From NCBI GenBank assembly GCA_029977045.1, contig JAPOLP010000025.1, positions 1 through 16,984 on the forward strand: a stretch of DNA of 16,984 nt, read 5' to 3'. Positions 1-6,695 of the stretch are shown here, piece by piece (the first letter of the stretch is position 1; the number at the start of each line of letters is the position of its first letter). The translations under genes and the position numbers were made by a program. Source of the DNA: Planctomycetota bacterium. Its GTDB lineage: Bacteria > Planctomycetota > Planctomycetia > Planctomycetales > Planctomycetaceae. Below the pieces are notes generated by a model. The model was not told where the DNA came from, did no database searches, and saw only the letters and a list, made by a program, of their open reading frames with translations.

Positions 1-19
1 ACAGTTTCAGAATCCTGAA

Positions 20-72
20 GTAGGGTACGTGCAACGCACCAGACTCACTGCGGTGCGTTGCACGCACCCTAC
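20..72. repeat. Long near-perfect inverted repeat (REP-like hairpin)
   Basis: Two 21-base arms (20-40 and 52-72) are reverse complements with a single mismatch, around an 11-base loop (41-51). Each arm itself contains a small palindrome centred on the sequence GTGCAACGCAC. The hairpin ends 22 bases before the chosen kdsB start. Compact palindromes beginning GTAGGGT are, as I recall, dispersed intergenic repeats in many bacteria, so a REP/MITE-type element is my inference. It could also end an upstream transcript, although no T-run follows. Confidence 0.75.
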
Positions 73-94
73 AAATAGCGGCAGGGATGCCGTT

Positions 95-868
95 ATGCGA
101 GTTCTTGGAGTGATTCCCGGTCGCCTGCAGTCGTCTCGGCTGCCTGGCAAATTGATTCTCGCTGAAACCGGCAAGCCGCTGATCCAGCATACTTGGGAGT
201 CGGCGGCGCAGGCGGCTTCGCTGCAGGATGCCGAGACCGGCCAACCGCGATTGCTCGTCGCGACCGACAGTCTGGAGATCGCTCTCTGCGTGCGTGGCTT
301 CGGTGGCGAGGTCGCGATGACTGGTGATCATCCCAGCGGGACGGATCGGATTGCAGAGGTCGTTCGCAAGTCGGCTCCCGATGCGGATGTCATCGTCAAT
401 ATTCAGGGCGACGAACCGGACATCGATCCGGCGGCGATTGATCTCGTGGCGTCGCTGCTGATCGACAATCCCGAAACCGAAATGGCGACGCTGTGTGCAC
501 CGATCGACGATGTCGACGTGCTGCGGGATCCGAGTTGCGTGAAGGCGGTCTGTGCGGCGGACGGTCGAGCCCTCTACTTCAGTCGGTCACCGGTGCCGTT
601 CAGCCGCGATCGCTCGGCGGAGGAACTGATCGAAAACGGCGAATCTCCGTGGAAGCTGCACCTGGGAATTTACGCGTACCGGCGGGATTTTCTGCTCGGT
701 CTGACACAGTTGCCGCCCTCGCCGCTGGAACAGCTCGAAAAGCTGGAGCAACTGCGGGCGCTCGAGCTGGGAGCCACGATTCGGATTGCCGAAGTCGCTC
801 ACCGGTCGGTTGGAATCGACACGCCCGAAGATTATGCTCGGTTCGTCGCCAGCCGAAGGGCGGCCTGA
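95..868 (+). CDS. kdsB: 3-deoxy-manno-octulosonate cytidylyltransferase (CMP-KDO synthetase)
   Basis: Activates KDO with CTP to give CMP-KDO and pyrophosphate, the sugar donor for the lipid A inner core; cytoplasmic. The 257-residue product has the usual family length. Visible signatures are the N-terminal nucleotide-binding motif IPGRLQSSRLPGK (7-19), the metal/nucleotide motif VNIQGDEP (101-108), YFSRSPVPF (161-169), HLGIYAYRR (189-197), the LEQLRALE helix (217-224) and GIDTPEDYARF (240-250). The frame is open from base 29, but the 22 extra residues lie partly inside the hairpin repeat and do not fit the family. The ATG at 95 begins exactly where KdsB homologues begin and has AGGG a few bases upstream. 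It lies upstream of pyrG on the same strand, which makes its CTP substrate. It implies a Gram-negative, KDO-containing envelope. Confidence 0.95.
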   Translation: MRVLGVIPGRLQSSRLPGKLILAETGKPLIQHTWESAAQAASLQDAETGQPRLLVATDSLEIALCVRGFGGEVAMTGDHPSGTDRIAEVVRKSAPDADVIVNIQGDEPDIDPAAIDLVASLLIDNPETEMATLCAPIDDVDVLRDPSCVKAVCAADGRALYFSRSPVPFSRDRSAEELIENGESPWKLHLGIYAYRRDFLLGLTQLPPSPLEQLEKLEQLRALELGATIRIAEVAHRSVGIDTPEDYARFVASRRAA

Positions 869-990
869 GCCGGATTGCGGGCTCGGACGCGTCGGTTTCG
901 GCAGTGTCAGTTCAGACAGTGGCGACTGGCATCGGACAGCCGCGAGCGAGTCAATGACTGACGGATACCGAGACGATCTGAACATTACCG

Positions 991-1022
991 AAGACCCGGT
1001 TTCGCCCGCGGAACCGGGTCTT
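991..1022 (+). terminator. Perfect 11-bp hairpin between kdsB and pyrG (terminator or pyrG leader element)
   Basis: Arms 991-1001 and 1012-1022 are perfectly complementary (core ACCCGGTT/AACCGGGT) around a 10-base GC-rich loop. Only a weak T-rich tail follows (TTCGCCTTTG). The hairpin ends 11 bases before the pyrG Shine-Dalgarno GGAGAGG (1034-1040). It may end kdsB transcription, or sit in the pyrG leader and affect read-through or translation. The sequence alone cannot separate these. Confidence 0.6.
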
Positions 1023-1051
1023 CGCCTTTGTACGGAGAGGACATTTACGCG

Positions 1052-2674
1052 ATGACGAAGCACATTTTTGTGACGGGGGGAGTCGTCAGTTCGCTGGGCA
1101 AGGGACTGACATCGGCATCGGTCGGCATGCTGCTGGAACAGCGTGGCCTGCGGGTCCGGATGCAGAAGCTCGACCCGTACATCAACGTCGATCCGGGAAC
1201 GATGAGCCCGTACCAGCACGGTGAGGTTTACGTGCTCGATGACGGCTCCGAGACTGACCTCGATCTCGGCCATTACGAACGGTTCACCAATAGTCCGCTC
1301 GGTCGCGAGTCGAACTACACGACCGGTCAGATTTATCTGCGGGTCATCGAGAAGGAACGCCGCGGCGAGTATCTCGGCAAGACCGTGCAGGTTGTCCCGC
1401 ACATCACCAACGAGATCAAGAACGCGATCCTCAGCCTCTCCGGTCCGGACGTCGACGTCGCGATCACGGAACTCGGTGGCACGATCGGCGACATCGAAGG
1501 TCTGCCGTTCCTCGAAGCCATTCGCCAGATTCCGCTGGAAGTCGGCAAGGAGAACTGCCTGTTCATTCATCTGACGCTGGTGCCGTACCTCCGGGCGGCT
1601 CGCGAGATGAAAACGAAGCCGACTCAGCACAGCGTTGGTCAGCTTCGTGAGATCGGCATTCAGCCCGACATTCTGGTCGTCCGCTGCGAACGACCGATGG
1701 GGCAGGAGAACCTCGAAAAGATCGCGATGTTCTGCAACGTCGAGAAGCGGGCGGTCATTGAGGAAGTCGACAAGACGCTGTCGATCTACGAAGTCCCGCA
1801 GGGGCTCGTCGAGCACGGTCTCGACAAGCTGATCGTCGAGAAGCTCGGTATCAACGCCGGATCGCTCGACATGGACGAGTGGTGGGACATGCTCCGCCGC
1901 ATCCGCAACCCCGAACACGAAGTCACGATCGCGGTCGTCGGCAAGTACATCGAGCACCGCGACGCGTACAAGTCCATTTACGAATCGCTCGATCACGCCG
2001 GCTTTTCGCATTCATCACGAGTCATCGTCAAACGCATCGAAGCTGAGGAACTCGCCGACCAGGGACCGGAAGTCCTGCTCAGCGGTGTCGACGGAATTCT
2101 GGTGCCCGGCGGCTTCGGAATGCGGGGTATCGAGGGCAAGATCGAAGCGATCCGTTATGCGCGGCAGTGCGAGATCCCGTTCTTTGGCATCTGCCTGGGA
2201 ATGCAGTGCGCGGTCATCGAGTTCGCTCGCAACGTGCTCGAATTCAAGGACGCGAACAGCTCCGAGTTTGTCGACTCAACCAACCACCCGGTCATCTGCC
2301 TGCTCGAAGACCAGAAGACGGTCACCGAAAAAGGCGGCACGATGCGGCTGGGAGCGCAGCCGTGTGTGCTCGACGAGGACTCGCTGGCAGCCTGGTGCTA
2401 CGGTGAGAAGGAAGTCAGCGAACGGCATCGGCATCGCTACGAATTCAACCCGGAGTACAAGTCGCAGTTCGAGGATGCCGGCATGAAGATTTCCGGCACC
2501 AGCCCGAGCGGCACTCTGGCGGAGATCGTCGAGATTCCAGACCACCCGTGGTTCCTGGCGGCTCAATTCCATCCGGAGTTCAAGTCGAAGCCGCTGACGC
2601 CGCACCCGCTGTTCCGCGGCTTCGTCGAAGCGGCTTTGAAACGTCACCAGAGCCGTGTTCACGTCGGGCTGTAG
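1052..2674 (+). CDS. pyrG: CTP synthase (glutamine-hydrolysing)
   Basis: Converts UTP, ATP and glutamine to CTP, the last step of pyrimidine nucleotide synthesis; cytoplasmic, normally tetrameric. The 540-residue product is of standard length and complete. The N-terminal amidoligase domain (about 1-265) carries the P-loop-like GGVVSSLGKGLTSAS (9-23) and the LDPYINVDPGTMSPYQHGEV block (40-59). The C-terminal class I glutamine amidotransferase domain (about 290-535) has the oxyanion strand GGFGMRG (353-359), the nucleophile elbow FFGICLGMQ with Cys381, and the His507/Glu509 pair in HPEF. The frame extends to a TTG at 1028, but the ATG at 1052 gives the canonical MTKHIFVTGG start and has GGAGAGG 11 bases upstream. 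Its product is the KdsB substrate. Confidence 0.98.
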   Translation: MTKHIFVTGGVVSSLGKGLTSASVGMLLEQRGLRVRMQKLDPYINVDPGTMSPYQHGEVYVLDDGSETDLDLGHYERFTNSPLGRESNYTTGQIYLRVIEKERRGEYLGKTVQVVPHITNEIKNAILSLSGPDVDVAITELGGTIGDIEGLPFLEAIRQIPLEVGKENCLFIHLTLVPYLRAAREMKTKPTQHSVGQLREIGIQPDILVVRCERPMGQENLEKIAMFCNVEKRAVIEEVDKTLSIYEVPQGLVEHGLDKLIVEKLGINAGSLDMDEWWDMLRRIRNPEHEVTIAVVGKYIEHRDAYKSIYESLDHAGFSHSSRVIVKRIEAEELADQGPEVLLSGVDGILVPGGFGMRGIEGKIEAIRYARQCEIPFFGICLGMQCAVIEFARNVLEFKDANSSEFVDSTNHPVICLLEDQKTVTEKGGTMRLGAQPCVLDEDSLAAWCYGEKEVSERHRHRYEFNPEYKSQFEDAGMKISGTSPSGTLAEIVEIPDHPWFLAAQFHPEFKSKPLTPHPLFRGFVEAALKRHQSRVHVGL

Positions 2675-2770
2675 TTGCGTCCTCGGAAGGTCGCGGTTGC
2701 TTCATGTTGGAATTCCCGCGAGATTTTCCGCTGGGACGTCCGTTCGCGGCAGCCTTTGATGGAGATCGAA

Positions 2771-3118
2771 ATGAGCGAGCCAGTTCTTCGAGAAGTCTAC
2801 ATTGCGGCCGACCCAGCCGACGCACACGTCAACAAGCTGTACCTCGCTGATGAGGGTATCGTCGCCCGGATTTCCGGTGAGCAGCTGCAGTCTGCGATGG
2901 GTGACCTGCCACCCGGCGAAGCGACCGCCCCGAGGCTGCTCGTTCTCGAAGCCGATTACGACCGGGCAAAAGAGCTGATCGCCCGTGCGGAATCACTGCA
3001 CCGCTATTCGAGCGACCTTCCCGAGCTGACTCCGTGGGCCTGCCCGAAGTGCAGCGAATCGGTCGATGGCACGTTCGACATCTGCTGGAACTGTCAGTAC
3101 GACCGCGTCACCGAGTGA
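2771..3118 (+). CDS. Small DUF2007-type protein with C-terminal zinc ribbon
   Basis: A 115-residue soluble protein. The N-terminal part (about 5-80; core REVYIAADPADAHVNKLYL, then LLVLEADYDRAKELI) resembles the DUF2007 fold, often labelled a putative prokaryotic signal-transducing protein and shaped like a PII ferredoxin-like domain. The C-terminus carries a four-cysteine ribbon, CPKC (91-94) and CWNC (105-108), typical of zinc binding. No biochemical role is established that I know of. An ATG at 2759 is also in frame, but GGAG (2761-2764) lies six bases before the ATG at 2771, so I chose the latter. It follows pyrG on the same strand after 96 bases and may be co-transcribed. The family is a recognition by pattern; the function is unknown. 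Confidence 0.85.
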   Translation: MSEPVLREVYIAADPADAHVNKLYLADEGIVARISGEQLQSAMGDLPPGEATAPRLLVLEADYDRAKELIARAESLHRYSSDLPELTPWACPKCSESVDGTFDICWNCQYDRVTE

Positions 3119-3234
3119 GAATAGATCGCGGCAACTACCAGCACGCAGCGCCAGCGAGTGAATCCACTTCTGGCTTTACATCTCCTTCCAACTTGCTGGT
3201 AAGTGCGCAACGCGCTCGCAGTCTCCTCAGCTCG

Positions 3235-5508
3235 TCAGGAGATTTGGATCTCCCTGAGAGCCGCGTTGTCCCTCAGCGTCTCCGGGAAGAACTCCACCAG
3301 TCCCGTATCGACGTCATAAAGCGCGCCGACGATGGCGATCTCGCCTTCGTTTGCGAGTCGGTCGAGCACGCGGCTCTCCTCGCGAATATGGCCGACTGCC
3401 CGGAAGACATTGTTCCTTGCGACGTCGTTGACCAGCCGCTTGAGAACCACCGGGTCATTGACATCACCCGTCATTTGCGACGGGACAATCGACTGCTGCA
3501 GTTCCTCAAGCAGGACCCCGATGTTCTCGCACCCGGTCATTTCGAGGGCCGACCTACCGGTCAGATACGAATCGACCGCCGCTGTGACCGCCCCGCAACT
3601 GGTATGGCCGAGCACGACGGCCAGCCGGCTGCCTGCAACCGCGCACGCGTACTCAAGACTGCCGATCACTTTTCGACGTGCGAAGTTGCCGGCGATCCGG
3701 ACTGAGAACATGTCGCCGAGTCCCAGGTCGAAGATCAGTTCAGCCGGCGCTCGAGAGTCGATACACCCGAGAACTGCAGCCATGGGAAACTGACCACGGG
3801 CCGTTGCTTCCTGCTGACGTCTGAGGTCTCGCGAGATTTGCATCCCGGAATGGAATCGGTGATTCCCCTCGATCAGACGCTGCATGACGTCAGCTGGGCT
3901 CATGTCTTTCTGTGACTGCTGGTCGATATGCTCGGTGAAATGCAGCCGATTACCCAGCGACGTGCCCTGAAAGCCAAGCATCGACACCTTGACGCCGCGC
4001 ACGGGTGCCGCTTTTGACTCGAAGTCAAGCAGCATGTCCTGAATGTCTGGATCGATATACGTCGTGGCTGTCCCGTCGAGCAGCACGTGGCCTCCGTGCG
4101 GCAGACTGTCGAGCGTCCGCGACAGAATGGCCCGGTTCAGAAAGCTGACCTGCGTCGGAAGCTGAATACGCAATACTTCGCCGCTGACTCGCCGTTCCTT
4201 GATCGTGTTCAGCGGGCTTCTCAGGGCACCGCGGAGAATAAAGGCAACACTCACACAAAGTCCGATCACGATCCCGATCAGCAGGTCGGTGAAGACGATC
4301 GCGACAATCGTTACGACGAACGGCAGAAACGCGTTCAGGCCGCCGGCCCACATCTGACGGAACAGTTTGGGGCTGGCGAGCTTGAAGCCCGTCACCAGCA
4401 GGATGGCTGCCAGGGCCGACAGGGGAATCATGTTGAGCAGTCCGGGCATCAGCAGCACGCACGACAGCAGCAGCGCTCCGTGAAAGACTGTCGACAACTT
4501 TGACCTGTTACCGGTCGCGATATTGACTGACGAGCGGATGATGACGGACGTGACTGGAAGGCCTCCGATGCAGCCGCAGACGATGTTGCCGATGCCCTGG
4601 GCGAACAACTCTCGGTTCTTGGGTGAAACTCGCTGTTCGGGATCGATCGCGTCGACGGCTTCCAGATTCAGCAGAGTTTCCAGCGACGCGACCAGGGCGA
4701 TCGTCAGTCCGGCAATCAGCACGTTCGCCGAGAGAATCGTTGAGAAGTCCGGGAACCGCAGGAATCCGCTGACGTCGCTGAATGACTCGGCAACAGGCAC
4801 GGCAACGCGATGAGACGGGCCGATTGTCCAGCCGCTGCCCATCGACTGTGTGACTGAGGCGGCGGCGACTCCAAACATGACCACAACGAGCGGCACCGGC
4901 ACCAGGCTCTTTTTCAGACGAGGAATCCGATTCCACAGGATCAGAATCGCCAGCGAAATCAGTCCGACGACGGCCGCTCCGATGTGCAGATCACCGACTG
5001 TCGCCAGCAGTTCGGTGAACGTGTTCTGGTCGTCCGGTTGAACGAACGACATTTCGCCTTCCGGGTCGGCGTCGTGACCGACAAGGTGCGGGATCTGTTT
5101 CAGGATCAGAATCACACCGATCGCGGCCAGCAGGCCTTTAATGACACTCGACGGGAAGTACTCAGCAATCGTGCCGGCACGCAGCAGCCCCAGTCCAATC
5201 TGAAAAACTCCCGCCAGAACGACGGCGGCCAGAAACGTTTCGAACGAGCCAAGCCCCGTGATCTGAGCGGCGACGACCGCCGTCAGACCGGCCGCCGGTC
5301 CGCTGACACTGGTGTGAGAACCGCTGATGGCTCCAACAATCAGGCCGCCGACAATGCCCGCGACGATGCCCGAAAACAGCGGAGCATCTGACGCCAGCGC
5401 GACACCGAGACACAGAGGCAGCGCGACGAGAAACACGACAAGTCCGGAAACGCCATCGCGGGCCAGTCCTGAACCGGAATTCGTTTGAGTGTCCACGGAG
5501 TGGTGCAC
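3235..5508 (-). CDS. SulP-family anion (probable bicarbonate) transporter fused to STAS domain and beta-carbonic anhydrase
   Basis: A 757-residue inner-membrane protein in three parts. Residues about 15-430 are a SulP permease: many hydrophobic helices, the opening GLARDGVSGLVVFLVALPLCLG, SVSGPAAGL (67-75) and the conserved SLETLLNLEAVD (275-286). Residues about 440-520 form a short STAS-like domain. Residues about 540-745 are a beta-carbonic anhydrase with all four candidate zinc-site residues: Cys582 and Asp584 in CIDSR, Arg586 pairing with the Asp, then His635 and Cys638 in HTSCG. SulP-CA fusions are a known class proposed to couple bicarbonate transport to CO2 hydration. That this one carries bicarbonate rather than sulfate is inference. 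An ATG at 5595 would add 29 untypical residues and has no ribosome site; the GTG at 5508 has CAGGAG nine bases upstream and gives the usual short N-terminus. The stop lies 116 bases from the convergent DUF2007 gene. Confidence 0.93.
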   Translation of the reverse strand: MHHSVDTQTNSGSGLARDGVSGLVVFLVALPLCLGVALASDAPLFSGIVAGIVGGLIVGAISGSHTSVSGPAAGLTAVVAAQITGLGSFETFLAAVVLAGVFQIGLGLLRAGTIAEYFPSSVIKGLLAAIGVILILKQIPHLVGHDADPEGEMSFVQPDDQNTFTELLATVGDLHIGAAVVGLISLAILILWNRIPRLKKSLVPVPLVVVMFGVAAASVTQSMGSGWTIGPSHRVAVPVAESFSDVSGFLRFPDFSTILSANVLIAGLTIALVASLETLLNLEAVDAIDPEQRVSPKNRELFAQGIGNIVCGCIGGLPVTSVIIRSSVNIATGNRSKLSTVFHGALLLSCVLLMPGLLNMIPLSALAAILLVTGFKLASPKLFRQMWAGGLNAFLPFVVTIVAIVFTDLLIGIVIGLCVSVAFILRGALRSPLNTIKERRVSGEVLRIQLPTQVSFLNRAILSRTLDSLPHGGHVLLDGTATTYIDPDIQDMLLDFESKAAPVRGVKVSMLGFQGTSLGNRLHFTEHIDQQSQKDMSPADVMQRLIEGNHRFHSGMQISRDLRRQQEATARGQFPMAAVLGCIDSRAPAELIFDLGLGDMFSVRIAGNFARRKVIGSLEYACAVAGSRLAVVLGHTSCGAVTAAVDSYLTGRSALEMTGCENIGVLLEELQQSIVPSQMTGDVNDPVVLKRLVNDVARNNVFRAVGHIREESRVLDRLANEGEIAIVGALYDVDTGLVEFFPETLRDNAALREIQIS

Positions 5509-5517
5509 GAGCCAGTT

Positions 5518-5522
5518 CTCCT
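5518..5522 (-). promoter_or_regulatory. Shine-Dalgarno that favours the GTG start of the SulP-CA gene
   Basis: On the minus strand AGGAG stands nine bases before the GTG at 5508. The alternative ATG at 5595 has no purine-rich site near it. This, with the family-like N-terminus, decides the start. Confidence 0.6.
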
Positions 5523-5675
5523 GCTGGAGCAGAGTTGGATTCAGAATTCCCGAAGCGGCCGATCGGCCAGCGAAAGCCAATCTCTGAGTGCGCATCGTCG
5601 AGTCTGGCTTGGAGCCAGGTAATGCGCAACCGGCCTGGCCCTGCGGCGTTGATCAGCGACGCGCGGCTCCGGCGA

Positions 5676-6029
5676 TCAACAGCGTGGCGGGGCCATCAGG
5701 CCATTGGGCAAGCGGTGCCCGGCTTTCGTTTCCAGCGGCAGTGGACGGCTCAGACGCACTGTCTGGCGAACTCGATACGCTTTTGAGCGGTCGGCGGAGT
5801 TCTGTCGTCGCAGCTCGATTTGCCGCGGCCCCTGAGCGACGTTCTCTTCCTCACCTTCCTGAGGTTCGTCCTCAGACTCCACTGGCCATGCAGCTTCGTC
5901 GAGTTCAACCACAAGTCCACTTGGCACAGAGACGCCAATCGCTGCAATACTCAGAAACGCCACCAGAGCCAGCTCGCAGCGAAACGCCGCGCGGCGCAAG
6001 GTCTTCAGCAGTGATAGCAGTTCGGACAT
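5676..6029 (-). CDS. Hypothetical small single-pass membrane protein
   Basis: A 117-residue product I do not recognise. It has a basic start (KTLRRAAFRCE), one hydrophobic segment (about 20-40, ELALVAFLSIAAIGVSVPSGLVV) that could be an anchor or uncleaved signal, then a strongly acidic stretch (about 43-63, EDEPQEGEEE) and an Arg-rich tail. Codon use is GC-biased at third positions like its neighbours, which supports real coding. No clear Shine-Dalgarno precedes the ATG. It lies upstream of the SulP-CA gene on the same strand (167 bases to the GTG start), so it may be the first gene of that transcript. No function is proposed; a chance open frame remains possible. Confidence 0.55.
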   Translation of the reverse strand: MSELLSLLKTLRRAAFRCELALVAFLSIAAIGVSVPSGLVVELDEAAWPVESEDEPQEGEEENVAQGPRQIELRRQNSADRSKAYRVRQTVRLSRPLPLETKAGHRLPNGLMAPPRC

Positions 6030-6695
6030 GGCTCAACGAGGTCTTGATAAGTAAACGCCGCCGTGTACGTTGAGGGCGAATTTGATGCTAGGACTGCTTT
6101 GAAAGATCGTCAACCGGGGTTTTCGGCAGTTCGTTCTGGGTTTCTGTAACCGGAACTGACGTCATAGCAACTCAGAGGCCCGAATTACCTGTGATGTTTG
6201 TCTGCAGGACTACTGGCGAATCCCCGCATCCGTCCGTGCTCAGATCGTCAGAAGCGGGAGCAGAGGGCCACCACCGCCCCGGATCTCAAGGTTGAAGTGT
6301 TCGAGCAGCAGGTTGAAGTGAATGCATGGGAGCATCGGATCGGAAAGTGGATTGCCTGGAAAGAGATTGTCGCGTGTGCACTGTTTTCGTACGGCGCGCG
6401 ATCAGGAAAACCTTGCTGAATCTTTACAGTTGAGAGAATCTTGCAGCGTCGTAAACGACGACGACGCCGCGTTGCGGCGGCCAGCAAAGGCGGGGAGGCT
6501 TCATCGGATAGCAGTGAAGAGGTTTGTTGCGGGCATCTACTTTTGCCGGCAGGGACTGGGAGTCATCCCAGGTGACGTTGCAGCGCGTGGACATGAAACG
6601 GGTTGTGGCGATACGCGGGATCGGCGTTGAACCGGACCGTAGTCGACTCGTTGGGCTGCCACTTGAGATACCCCGGACCCACGACGGAGAGGAAA
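6030..6695. other. Gene-free divergent intergenic region (666 bases)
   Basis: It separates the minus-strand small membrane protein from the plus-strand symporter, so it must hold promoters in both directions. Short open frames here (for example 6198-6419) look like no known protein and have no convincing start. Visible structure: an 8-bp palindrome TGACGTCA (6157-6164), and two adjacent short hairpins at 6447-6460 (arms CGTCGT/ACGACG) and 6465-6479 (arms CGCCGC/GCGGCG). I cannot identify -35/-10 boxes with confidence. Confidence 0.6.

Noticed and set aside
587..2011. Long minus-strand open frame (474 codons) opposite kdsB and pyrG
   Set aside because: It lies antisense to two unmistakable genes, has low-complexity Asp/Arg/Val-rich composition typical of reversed GC-rich codons, and no recognisable domain.
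6157..6164. TGACGTCA palindrome as an operator
   Set aside because: A single 8-bp palindrome is expected by chance in a window of this size, and no second copy or nearby promoter supports it.
6198..6419. Possible 73-codon gene in the divergent intergenic region
   Set aside because: There is no recognisable domain, no good ribosome site, and similar-sized frames overlap it on both strands.
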